A stretch of 33,867 nucleotides of DNA from NCBI GenBank assembly GCA_027365445.1, contig DAHXNJ010000064.1, positions 1 through 33,867 of the forward strand, in the 5' to 3' direction. The notes under the pieces are model-generated. The model was given only the letters and a program-made list of their open reading frames with translations. It ran no database searches and was not told where the DNA came from. Numbering within the stretch: position 1 is the stretch's first letter; each line of letters begins with the position of its first letter. Origin of the DNA: Candidatus Saccharimonadota bacterium. GTDB taxonomy: Bacteria; Patescibacteriota; Saccharimonadia; Saccharimonadales; UBA4665. Made by a program: the position numbers and the translations under genes. Shown piece after piece: positions 9,746 through 17,972 of the stretch.

Positions 9746-10528
9746 ATGATAGAGATTCTTAATCTTAAAATCGGTCGATTTGGCTTTTTGCTGAAAGGCT
9801 TAAGGCTTATTAGTAGTTCAAAACTATCTTTATTTCTTAGTCTTGCTACCTTATTGGCGTTGGTAGCAACCAGTCATTTACCACTGACTCATGATCTAAC
9901 GATAGATATTTCCTGGCCTAATTGTTCTCGTTTGAGTTCAGTCGGTAGTTATAGCGCAGCTATTATTGGTGCTAATGGTGGTTTAGATTTTAGGCCTAAT
10001 CCTTGCTTAGGGCTTGAGGGTAAGTTGACAAATAGTCTAGCTACTTATGCCAACACAGGTGACCCAGGCTTTCCGCGAATTCGTCAATTGGGTAAAAGCC
10101 CGTTGAATTGCAAAAATAATAATCAATTAATTTGTTATTCATTTAACTATGGCTATCAGGCAGCTTTGTATTCATTAAAACAAGCTAATCTAGCCGATAT
10201 TCATAGTTCTTTTTGGTGGCTAGATGTCGAATCTATTAATAGTTGGACTACTTCTGTTATGGCTAATAGAGCCGATATTATGGGTATGATCTATGCCATA
10301 AAAACGGTGCGTTTCCTAAGGCCCAAAATTGGCATCTACACAACCAATAATCAATGGGTGGCAACCGTAGGCCATTGGAATATTAATCTTCCTCTATGGC
10401 TAGGAACTGGGCAGACAAATGCTCAGGCAGCAGCAAAGTATTGTAATCAGCGATCGATTATTGGTTCAAATATAGTACTGACTCAATATACTATCGGAAG
10501 GCTGGATTACGATTATCGCTGCCCCTAA
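9746..10528 (+). CDS. Exported protein with a GH25-like (glycoside hydrolase-like) barrel domain
   Basis: Hydrophobic N-terminal segment; DISWPNC..., FWWLDVESINSW, IGIYTTNNQW, LWLGTGQ, TQY motifs; six Cys in the exported part. Confidence 0.65.
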   Translation: MIEILNLKIGRFGFLLKGLRLISSSKLSLFLSLATLLALVATSHLPLTHDLTIDISWPNCSRLSSVGSYSAAIIGANGGLDFRPNPCLGLEGKLTNSLATYANTGDPGFPRIRQLGKSPLNCKNNNQLICYSFNYGYQAALYSLKQANLADIHSSFWWLDVESINSWTTSVMANRADIMGMIYAIKTVRFLRPKIGIYTTNNQWVATVGHWNINLPLWLGTGQTNAQAAAKYCNQRSIIGSNIVLTQYTIGRLDYDYRCP

Positions 10529-10548
10529 GCAAGAAGATATCTTTATTA

Positions 10549-11523
10549 TTAGCGATTGACAGTAGACATGTCGGCGTATCTTTGGCCGGCAGTTGATCCA
10601 ACTGGTGCAACTTCGTCTATTCTTTTTAAGTCTTCTGCAGACAGCTTAATATCTACGGCAGCAATGTTTTCTTTTAGATATTCTATATGCTTAGTGCCTG
10701 GTATAGGTACAATATCTTGTCCTTGAGCCAATACCCAAGCTAGTGCTAGTTGACCAGGTGTAACTGATTTTTCGATAGCAATTTGTTTTAATTTATCTAC
10801 TAGCTCTAGATTCTTGTAGAAGTTGTCGCCTTGAAATCTTGGATGATTACGTCTAGTGTCGTTTTCAGGAAGATCTTCTGGTCTTTTATATCTACCGGTT
10901 AGAAACCCACGGCCCAAAGGACTATAAGCGACAAAACCAATACCTAATTCACGTACTGTGTCTAATAATTCAGCCTCAGGGTCTCTAGTCCATAAACTAT
11001 ATTCGGTTTGTAAAGCGGTAATTTGATGAATTTTAGCAGCCCTTCTTATGGTTTCAGGTGCGGCTTCACTCATGCCTATATACCTAACTTTTCCTTCTTT
11101 AACTAATTCCGCCATCGCCTGAATAGTTTCTTCAATTGGCGTATCTTTGTCGACTCGGTGTTGATAGTAGAGGTCGATGTAATCAACATTAAGTCTTTTT
11201 AAGCTTTCTTCACAAGATTTTTTTACGTACTCAGGTTTACCGTTAACACCTAAAAAATTACCTTGAGTATCTCTTACATTGCCGAACTTAGTGGCAAGAA
11301 TTAACTTATCCCGGCGATCTTTAATTGCTTTACCGACGAGTTTTTCATTAGTAAAGGGACCATACATGTCCGCTGTATCTAAAAAGTTAATACCGTTATC
11401 TAATGCATAATGTATCGTTTCAATTGCTTCGCTTTCACTAGCTTGTCCATAAAAATCACTTAGCCCCATGCAGCCAAAACCGATGGTTGAGACTTCTAAT
11501 GCTCCTATTTTTCGTGTATTCAT
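10549..11523 (-). CDS. Aldo/keto reductase
   Basis: [52 protein letters not shown] motifs; SD AGGAGGG upstream. Confidence 0.96.
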   Translation of the reverse strand: MNTRKIGALEVSTIGFGCMGLSDFYGQASESEAIETIHYALDNGINFLDTADMYGPFTNEKLVGKAIKDRRDKLILATKFGNVRDTQGNFLGVNGKPEYVKKSCEESLKRLNVDYIDLYYQHRVDKDTPIEETIQAMAELVKEGKVRYIGMSEAAPETIRRAAKIHQITALQTEYSLWTRDPEAELLDTVRELGIGFVAYSPLGRGFLTGRYKRPEDLPENDTRRNHPRFQGDNFYKNLELVDKLKQIAIEKSVTPGQLALAWVLAQGQDIVPIPGTKHIEYLKENIAAVDIKLSAEDLKRIDEVAPVGSTAGQRYADMSTVNR

Positions 11524-11774
11524 TTATTCCCTCCTGTATTAACTTGATATTTGGTTTTATAGCATATTAAAGTACATGCAACCTTAATATTATCCTAGAA
11601 GCCTGAAGAATGACTATAAGATAATAAACTTTAGTGTATCTTATTCATTTGTTCTTAATTTTAAAGCTAGTGGATAGCAAATTCACGATAAAAATACTTA
11701 CAGTTAATAAGCCAAAAGATTTACAGCAAAGTCTATGGAGAAAGTTTTAAAATAAAAATATATTTTTTATTAGG

Positions 11775-11784
11775 TACTTAAGTA
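11775..11784. promoter_or_regulatory. Palindrome TACTTAAGTA upstream of the PfpI gene; candidate operator
   Basis: Perfect 10-bp palindrome whose ACTTAAGT core matches the duplicated core upstream of marR (33497-33536). Confidence 0.35.
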
Positions 11785-11803
11785 ATTAAAAGGAGTAAAT
11801 TCA

Positions 11804-12448
11804 ATGGATTTAAGTGGCAAACATGTTGCAGTGTTAGTTGATAATTATTTTGAACAAAGCGAATTCAAAGAGCCAGTTGGGGCGATGAAGGATGTTGGAG
11901 CAGAAGTGACTGTAATATCTACTAAAGAAAAAGAAGTGTGGGGTATGATTCATGCTGAGCTAGGTGATAAGTTTAGTGTCGATCTAATTATTGATCAAGC
12001 GGAGAGTGGAGATTATGATGCTTTAATAATTCCTGGAGGTGTTATTAATGCCGATAAACTAAGGATGAATGAGATTGCACAAGCTTGGGCAACGGACTTC
12101 TTATCTACAGATAGACCATTAGCTATAATTTGTCATGCTCCTTGGTTATTGGTTTCTGCTAATAGTATTAAGGGTCGTAGATTAACTAGTTATTACACGA
12201 TTCAAGATGATATAAGAAATGCTGGAGCAGAATGGGTAGATTTAGATGTTGTAATTGATGAAAATCTAATCACTAGTCGTAATCCTAACGATTTACCAAA
12301 CTTCAATAAGGCAATTATTAAAATGCTTAGCGGTAAATCGACTACTGCATCAGCTAATGTAATAGATATGCCGTATGTGGTAAGTGAGGATAAATTAGAA
12401 GAAGATATTCGGCTTAGATCTTTAGGTTATAGTGAAGAGCAGGATTAA
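11804..12448 (+). CDS. DJ-1/PfpI family protein (type 1 glutamine amidotransferase fold)
   Basis: KHVAVLVDNYFEQSEFKEPVGAMKDVGAEVTVIS; YDALIIPGG; IICHAPWLL nucleophile elbow; SD AAAAGGAG. Confidence 0.92.
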   Translation: MDLSGKHVAVLVDNYFEQSEFKEPVGAMKDVGAEVTVISTKEKEVWGMIHAELGDKFSVDLIIDQAESGDYDALIIPGGVINADKLRMNEIAQAWATDFLSTDRPLAIICHAPWLLVSANSIKGRRLTSYYTIQDDIRNAGAEWVDLDVVIDENLITSRNPNDLPNFNKAIIKMLSGKSTTASANVIDMPYVVSEDKLEEDIRLRSLGYSEEQD

Positions 12449-12659
12449 CCGAGCGATGACGATCGAATAGAATTGCAAATGACGACTACTTATTGGTTAA
12501 ACTTAATTTTCTTTAGGGCTTGTTGGTTATATTTCTTAAGTCTCTGTAAAAAAACCAGCTAACGGTTGGGTAGCTAAAATTACAGACCGACAATCCCCTT
12601 TTACCTATACTTAAATAAGTGCTAAAAGCTGAAGTTAGAAGAAGGGAGAGTGTATAGAT

Positions 12660-12863
12660 ATGGGAAGTATATTAAATCGTAGTTTTGTAAGCATGGATCC
12701 AGATACCAGAAGCTTTTATGCTAGCATTGGAGGTCATAAGAGTGGTGGCAATTTTGCGAAAGATCATGCTCGAGCGAGTGCTGCTGGTAGGATGGGAGCC
12801 GCCAATCAACCGCTTAGTGCTAAAAAGCGCGGCGGACTTAATAGTCATAGAAATAGAGGTTAG
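12660..12863 (+). CDS. KGG-motif/Con-10-like general stress small protein
   Basis: 67 aa; repeated GG-K/N-FA-x-D-x-x-x-A pattern (HKSGGNFAKDHARASAAGRMGA); SD GAAGGGAG. Confidence 0.7.
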   Translation: MGSILNRSFVSMDPDTRSFYASIGGHKSGGNFAKDHARASAAGRMGAANQPLSAKKRGGLNSHRNRG

Positions 12864-12872
12864 AAACTAATT

Positions 12873-13025
12873 ATGGGAAAACATGGATCTAGAACGAGTC
12901 AAGAAGTTGAAGAGACAATGCATGAGTATAAGTATCAAGGAAAATTTAAAAATAGGGCGCAAGCAATCGCTGTTGGTTTAAGTAAAGCAAGAAGAACTGG
13001 CGATAAAGTCCCTAAAGAAAGATGA
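12873..13025 (+). CDS. 50-aa small basic protein, DUF6496-like (below ORF-track cutoff)
   Basis: Own translation: MGKHGSRTSQEVEETMHEYKYQGKFKNRAQAIAVGLSKARRTGDKVPKER*; MHEYK...RAQAIAVGLSKAR pattern; AGAGG upstream. Confidence 0.75.
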   Translation: MGKHGSRTSQEVEETMHEYKYQGKFKNRAQAIAVGLSKARRTGDKVPKER

Positions 13026-13035
13026 GGTAAATTTT

Positions 13036-13299
13036 ATGATTTTAATACTATGGTTAATTATAGGTGCAATAGTTGGTTGGTTAGGTGCGAGGATTGCGGG
13101 ACGTCATGAAGGGTTAATTGCAAGCATAATTATTGGCATAGTTGGTGCATTCATTGGAAGCTTTATAGGTCGAGCTTTAGGCAGTGGAGGCGTAAGCTAC
13201 CTAACGTTTACTTGGGCTGGATTCCTTTGGTCATTAATTGGTGCCATCGTTTTGTCTGCCATTTTGAATATGTTCAATAGAAGGAGGAGTCATGTTTAA
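13036..13299 (+). CDS. GlsB/YeaQ/YmgE family stress-response membrane protein
   Basis: LWLIIGAIVGWLGARIAG...IIIGIVGAFIGSFI...TWAGFLWSLIGAIVLSAI three-helix pattern. Confidence 0.9.
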   Translation: MILILWLIIGAIVGWLGARIAGRHEGLIASIIIGIVGAFIGSFIGRALGSGGVSYLTFTWAGFLWSLIGAIVLSAILNMFNRRRSHV

Positions 13300-13432
13300 T
13301 AACTGTAGGCCTACTCTTAATGCCAACCTTGGCATATGGAGTCCAAAAGAATGGTCTATTTCATCTTTTGATGAGGCTGAATCTTTTAAGGATCAATTGG
13401 CTTTAGATCGGAATAGTTTGCGCGTTGCATAA
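13292..13432 (+). CDS. 46-aa orphan small protein overlapping the end of the GlsB-like gene
   Basis: ATG 13292 to TAA 13432: MFNNCRPTLNANLGIWSPKEWSISSFDEAESFKDQLALDRNSLRVA; strong SD AAGGAGGAG just upstream; followed by a terminator. Confidence 0.55.
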   Translation: MFNNCRPTLNANLGIWSPKEWSISSFDEAESFKDQLALDRNSLRVA

Positions 13433-13450
13433 TTACTACTAAGTTAATCT

Positions 13451-13489
13451 AAAAAGCGCTTTCCTGATAAAAAAGGAGGTGCTTTTTTA
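13451..13489. terminator. Intrinsic terminator between the small-protein operon (+) and dinB (-)
   Basis: AAAAAGCGCTTTCCT-loop-AGGAGGTGCTTTTTT stem flanked by A/T tracts; located between convergent genes. Confidence 0.8.
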
Positions 13490-14728
13490 GTTAGTGTCTA
13501 CGCTACCAAACGCTACTCGCTTGATTATGATGTCTTGCATGTTGGCCATCAAAGCTGGAATTAAGGTAAACTCACCGTAATGGTCATTAATGCTATCGGC
13601 AGCGAAAGCTAATGAACGTGAGTCAAGTCTAGTGTCATCAAATAATCCTAATTGCATAGGTGTGGTTGAGTTTAAGTTAAAGACAGTTACGGCTATGTTG
13701 GTAACGCGACTCGTTAACTGGGATTGAAGTAATAGCCTTTGTGATTGACTAAATATGTCTTGGGTAGAATAGATAGCAGACTTAAGTTGCTGTCTCTTAG
13801 ACCAGTAGTCTCGGTTTTCAAATCCCATCCAAAGTTGTATTCCTCGGGCTTCATAACCTTGGGATCGTAAGCGTCGACCGGCCTTTTCAGATAACTTCAT
13901 TAGTAGTCTAGCTAACTCTTGTTTATTAGCAGTTTTTTGGCCTAAAGCGTATTGTTGACTAAAGCTTTTGCGATCAAAATTTACTGAATCGATCTCATGA
14001 CCCCTTAATCTTAGGTACCAATAGAATCCGACTATGCTATGGAATACTTCATTTTTTAGTTTCCATAGTGGTGCATCTAGAAACTGCAAAGGACTATATA
14101 TTCCAGCTAAGTTTAATCTAGCGGTGTATCTGTGGTTAATTCCTGGTAGGTCCATAAGTTCTAGGTGGCTATATATCTCTCTTAGGTTATCGGCAGTGAT
14201 TTTATCCATTCCGTTGGGCTTGTTAAGTCCGGCTGCTAATTTGGCTAGGAATCGATTAGGTGCTATGCCTATATTGACGGTTATATATTCACCAAGCTCA
14301 CGTTTTATATCTTCTTTAATACGTTGGCCTATTGTTTCTAATGGTAAGCCTTTTTGGACGGCCGTTGAGCCGCTAAAATTAATAACAAATTCATCAACGC
14401 TTTTAGGAGTTATATTGTCGGTATAGTTAAGTAAGACTTTCTTAAAACGACGGTGAGCATCAAAGTATTTGTCTGGATCGGGCGTCATAATAATAATGTC
14501 AGGACAAATTAGCTTAGCTTCTCGTACATTGACGCCAACTTTAATACCTAGTGCTTTAGCTTCATAGCTGGCAGCCAATATTATGCCTTTGGGTGTATCG
14601 TAGGCCGCTACGGCTACCGGCTTGTATCTAATGAGCGGGTTGGCCTGTTGTTCAATCATGGCAAAACAAGAATTTAAATCAACGTGCATTATTAAAGGCT
14701 GACGATAGCTTAGATCTAGATCTATCAT
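13487..14728 (-). CDS. Y-family DNA polymerase (DinB/UmuC type)
   Basis: HVDLNSCFAMIEQQANP, KPVAVAAYDTPKGIILAASYEAKALGI, SVDEFVINF, GIAPNRFLAKLAAGLNKPNGM; SD AAAAGGAG. Confidence 0.93.
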   Translation of the reverse strand: MIDLDLSYRQPLIMHVDLNSCFAMIEQQANPLIRYKPVAVAAYDTPKGIILAASYEAKALGIKVGVNVREAKLICPDIIIMTPDPDKYFDAHRRFKKVLLNYTDNITPKSVDEFVINFSGSTAVQKGLPLETIGQRIKEDIKRELGEYITVNIGIAPNRFLAKLAAGLNKPNGMDKITADNLREIYSHLELMDLPGINHRYTARLNLAGIYSPLQFLDAPLWKLKNEVFHSIVGFYWYLRLRGHEIDSVNFDRKSFSQQYALGQKTANKQELARLLMKLSEKAGRRLRSQGYEARGIQLWMGFENRDYWSKRQQLKSAIYSTQDIFSQSQRLLLQSQLTSRVTNIAVTVFNLNSTTPMQLGLFDDTRLDSRSLAFAADSINDHYGEFTLIPALMANMQDIIIKRVAFGSVDTN

Positions 14729-14755
14729 GACTAACTCCTTTTGTTATAGTTAATG

Positions 14756-15022
14756 CTAAGATACTAAACCATCACTTATGGCTTCTAATCTCCAGTGTAA
14801 GTTGGATGTATTGAGATCTAATTTGAACCAAAGACTCTCTTTGTCGTCTACTAACTCGAAAACGTGATGAAGAGTGGTGCCTTGCTTGATTGTGTGATGG
14901 TAACCTATTTTACCTACGTTATAATCTTTATTTTGCCAGTGGATAAGATGGGGTAATGCTATTCGCTTAGTGGCACTATAATACATAACCACACTTACCT
15001 CTTCATTAATTTGTTCACGCAT
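14756..15022 (-). CDS. 88-aa protein upstream of dinB; probable co-transcribed partner
   Basis: MREQINEEVSVVMYYSATKRIALPHLIHWQNKDYNVGKIGYHHTIKQGTTLHHVFELVDD...; same strand, 27-nt gap to dinB; GAGGG upstream. Confidence 0.65.
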   Translation of the reverse strand: MREQINEEVSVVMYYSATKRIALPHLIHWQNKDYNVGKIGYHHTIKQGTTLHHVFELVDDKESLWFKLDLNTSNLHWRLEAISDGLVS

Positions 15023-15101
15023 AATAAATTACTATTCCCTCGCCTGTTAAGGTTAAATGTTTATAAAATTATCTAAAGTGTTCTTAAAAGCAATATATTG
15101 T

Positions 15102-15191
15102 GACCGGATAGATGTTATGGTTAGGGTTTTTAGTTCCCTAGTTGATGTGATCCTTTTATACAGCGAAACGTTAAGCGGTATAAATCCGGTC
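15102..15191. ncRNA. Candidate structured RNA element 1 (three-way-junction-like)
   Basis: Closing helix GACCGGAT(15102-15109)/ATCCGGTC(15184-15191); hairpin TAGGG(15122-15126)/CCCTA(15136-15140); hairpin TTATAC-A-GC(15156-15164)/GC-G-GTATAA(15175-15183). By eye only. Confidence 0.4.
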
Positions 15192-15247
15192 GAATTAATC
15201 GTTTCCGCATAAAGGAGATTTGAAAATTGTAGTGTATATTAAGTCGA

Positions 15248-15330
15248 TATTCCTTTAAATTAAAGGATGGCTCCGAACTTAATTGAGTGTTATTAATGAA
15301 GGAATAAGCAGGGACCGTAGTATGCTTTCC
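15248..15330. ncRNA. Candidate structured RNA element 2 with competing helices
   Basis: TCCTTTA(15251-15257)/TAAAGGA(15261-15267) competes with TATTCCTT(15248-15255)/AAGGAATA(15299-15306), which competes with GGA-AT-AAGCA(15301-15310)/TGCTT-TCC(15323-15330). Confidence 0.35.
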
Positions 15331-15407
15331 TAGACTTTATTATACGCCCATAAATGATTGTTAAAAAATATACCGAATCAATTAAGAGGCTAGTTTAAAA
15401 TTTTATA

Positions 15408-16199
15408 ATGAATAAAAGAAGGAATAAGATAATGCGCAAAATAGAGCTTATATCGTTGTTTTTAATGTTAAGCGGTAGTCTCGTGTATTACGGAGTAAAT
15501 AATCCAGTTCAAAATAGTGATAATAAGACCAAGATTGTTAGTAGTAAAACGGTCTCGCCACCTAATATAAAGACTAAGACAGCGCCCAAGGCAACTAATG
15601 TTAGCCCAGTAATAATAAATTATGATCAGTATGGGTTTCAGCCTAATCAATTTAGGGTGCCGATAGGAACAACGATTGGTGTAAAGAATAATAGTAATAC
15701 AATTTTGGATTTCCAGGCGCTACCTAATCAACCGAATCAGCTCAAGGGATTAAATATAGGTAATATTAATTCTGGTCAAACTAAATACTTTAAGCTGACA
15801 AAAATAGGTAGTTGGCAGTTTCAGGCAAACTCCAATCCGGCAATAAGGGGGGATGTCAGTGCAACTCCTGCTGGTCAATCAAGTGTTAGATTAAGCCAGA
15901 ACGAGATGCCGGTATATAATCCAACAAATAAGACTTTACTGCTTAACTATACTAATTATGGATTTTTGCCTAATATGGCTAAAGTGCCGGTGGGTACAAA
16001 AGTCACTGTTCGTAATTCAACTACTCAAGGGGGTATGTATTTTATGGAAAGCTCCACTGACAGCATCCAGAATCCAAGCCTTAATCTAGGCTATATTGCC
16101 AAGGGCTCATCAGTTTCTTTTGTTCTTAATCAGCCGGGTACTTGGCATTATGTTAATACATGGGAAACGACGGATCGAGGACAAATTACCGCCTATTAG
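15408..16199 (+). CDS. Exported tandem cupredoxin-like domain protein
   Basis: N-terminal hydrophobic segment; two homologous blocks: INYDQYGFQPNQFRVPIGTTIGVKN... and LNYTNYGFLPNMAKVPVGTKVTVRN.... Confidence 0.7.
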   Translation: MNKRRNKIMRKIELISLFLMLSGSLVYYGVNNPVQNSDNKTKIVSSKTVSPPNIKTKTAPKATNVSPVIINYDQYGFQPNQFRVPIGTTIGVKNNSNTILDFQALPNQPNQLKGLNIGNINSGQTKYFKLTKIGSWQFQANSNPAIRGDVSATPAGQSSVRLSQNEMPVYNPTNKTLLLNYTNYGFLPNMAKVPVGTKVTVRNSTTQGGMYFMESSTDSIQNPSLNLGYIAKGSSVSFVLNQPGTWHYVNTWETTDRGQITAY

Positions 16200-16262
16200 G
16201 TTATAATCTAGGAAGTTATGTCTTTTAAGGTTATTCTAATCTATTAGTAGCAATATATTAAT

Positions 16263-17075
16263 ATGAGTAAATCTATTAAACAATTAAGTTTTGTGATTGT
16301 AGCCTTGATTTGCGGCTTAGCTAGTGGCATAGGAGGAGCCTATTGGTATCAATCGGAGCATCCTTATGGTGGTACGGTGATCGAAAGTCAACCGGCTCAA
16401 CCAAAAATAGTTGAAGCAACTAGTAAATCAGGCTTGACTATACCCGCACTCGTAAAACAATATTCGCCTGCTATAGTCGCGATTACTACTCAAAGTACAT
16501 CGTATAGTTTCTTTGGCGGACCACTTACTCAAGAAGGTGAAGGTACCGGCATGATATTAACAAGTAATGGCTATATATTGACTAATAATCATGTGGTTCC
16601 TCAGAATTCTCAGTCACTTACAGTTACTCTAACCAATCAGCAAACTTATAAAGGAACAGTCGTTGCAGCCGATCCAACAAACGATTTAGCGTTAGTAAAA
16701 ATTAATGCTAATGGTCTTAGTACTGTAAAATTGGGTAATTCGAACTCTATCGTAGCTGGTGATAAGGTTATTGCCATTGGCAATGCCCTTGGCCAGTTTC
16801 AAAATACGGTTACTAATGGCATAATTTCAGCTACGAATCGATCGATAACGGCGAGTGATAGTAGTAGTCCTTCGGGCAGCGAATCACTTAGTGGTTTATT
16901 TCAAACAGATGCCGCAATTAATCCTGGTAACTCCGGTGGTCCACTAATTACTACTAATAATGGCCTTGTTATAGGCATTAATACGGCAACTTCCTCGCAG
17001 GGACAGAATCTTGGCTTTTCGATTCCGATCAACATAGCTAAGACTTTCCTAACCCCATATATTAGTAATATTTAA
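16263..17075 (+). CDS. HtrA/DegP-like S1C serine protease, membrane-anchored, no PDZ domain
   Basis: N-terminal TM; ILTNNHVV (His), DPTNDLALVKI (Asp), INPGNSGGPLI (Ser); ORF ends soon after the protease fold. Confidence 0.92.
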   Translation: MSKSIKQLSFVIVALICGLASGIGGAYWYQSEHPYGGTVIESQPAQPKIVEATSKSGLTIPALVKQYSPAIVAITTQSTSYSFFGGPLTQEGEGTGMILTSNGYILTNNHVVPQNSQSLTVTLTNQQTYKGTVVAADPTNDLALVKINANGLSTVKLGNSNSIVAGDKVIAIGNALGQFQNTVTNGIISATNRSITASDSSSPSGSESLSGLFQTDAAINPGNSGGPLITTNNGLVIGINTATSSQGQNLGFSIPINIAKTFLTPYISNI

Positions 17076-17182
17076 TAGCTATATAGGGTAAAAAAAGATT
17101 GTCTAGTATGTTGAGTTTTAGTGTTGATCATTTTAGACTTGAACCCTCTATAAACTAAACAATATGAATTAAGAGATTTATA

Positions 17183-17374
17183 TTATAGTTTTAGCGGGAC
17201 TTTTTTTGTATTAAGCCGAGAACGAGAATGTGCTGGCGTTTGATCGGCGAGATATCCTACGTGTGCATAGGGAGACAAACCAAGCTCTTTGAATCTTTGC
17301 TTAGCAGCAAAGTCATAGTCTTCATAGACATCTTTTATTAACCTTTTGGGCTTATATAGTTCACTGTTATCCAT
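17183..17374 (-). CDS. 63-aa hypothetical protein
   Basis: MDNSELYKPKRLIKDVYEDYDFAAKQRFKELGLSPYAHVGYLADQTPAHSRSRLNTKKVPLKL; flanked by AT-rich promoter-like sequence; no recognised family. Confidence 0.45.
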   Translation of the reverse strand: MDNSELYKPKRLIKDVYEDYDFAAKQRFKELGLSPYAHVGYLADQTPAHSRSRLNTKKVPLKL

Positions 17375-17539
17375 ATATATTTATAATATACTGTTGGAGC
17401 TTTTGCATAAGTAAAAATTTGTACTATAGAACAGAATAATAGCTTATTGCTAATTAACTTACAGACTTTTGCTATATAATTGGACAAAATATACAAAACA
17501 TACTATTGTAACTTAATAGTCCTATAGGAGTATAACTTT

Positions 17540-17950
17540 ATGGAAGAAAACAATAATATGAAATGGTCAATAAGTAGAATAATTTCAGCTGTGGTACTAG
17601 TCTTAATCGTATTAGGGGCAATCGCCTATGGTATTTATAGTTTGACTCAATCCAGTAGTCCAAGTCATAATCAGACGGCGACCACTACTCACTTAACTGC
17701 TCCGTCTCCTAATACTAAATCTAAAAGTAGTTCTAAGAATAAAACCAATGCTGCAGCTAATAAACAACCAGTTGCTTCTGCTAATACTGCACCATCTACT
17801 ACTAATCAACCTTCATCGTCTACGGTTAGTGGATCTTCAAAGCAGTTAACAAACACCGGTCCTGGCGAAACTGCTTTATATGGTTTTATCCTAGCTAGTA
17901 TTATTGGCTATTCTATTCACTTCTTCTGGCGTAAAATTCAGAATTCATAA
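17540..17950 (+). CDS. Cell-envelope protein with LPXTG-like C-terminal sorting signal
   Basis: N-terminal TM, Ser/Thr/Asn-rich linker, then QLTNTGPGE + hydrophobic helix + WRKIQNS tail. Confidence 0.65.
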   Translation: MEENNNMKWSISRIISAVVLVLIVLGAIAYGIYSLTQSSSPSHNQTATTTHLTAPSPNTKSKSSSKNKTNAAANKQPVASANTAPSTTNQPSSSTVSGSSKQLTNTGPGETALYGFILASIIGYSIHFFWRKIQNS

Positions 17951-17972
17951 CAGACTCAATTAAGCTATATTG

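Noticed and set aside
14034-14426. 130-aa plus ORF within dinB
   Set aside because: Antisense to conserved polymerase motifs.
15102-15208. Hammerhead or other known ribozyme in the 15.1-kb element
   Set aside because: GCGAAAC is present but no CUGANGA box in correct topology with a supporting stem II.
17082-17152. Long-range TATAGGG/CTCTATA with internal GTCTA/TAGAC between the HtrA-like gene and the 63-aa ORF
   Set aside because: Short AT-rich helices with a wobble; could easily arise by chance in this composition.
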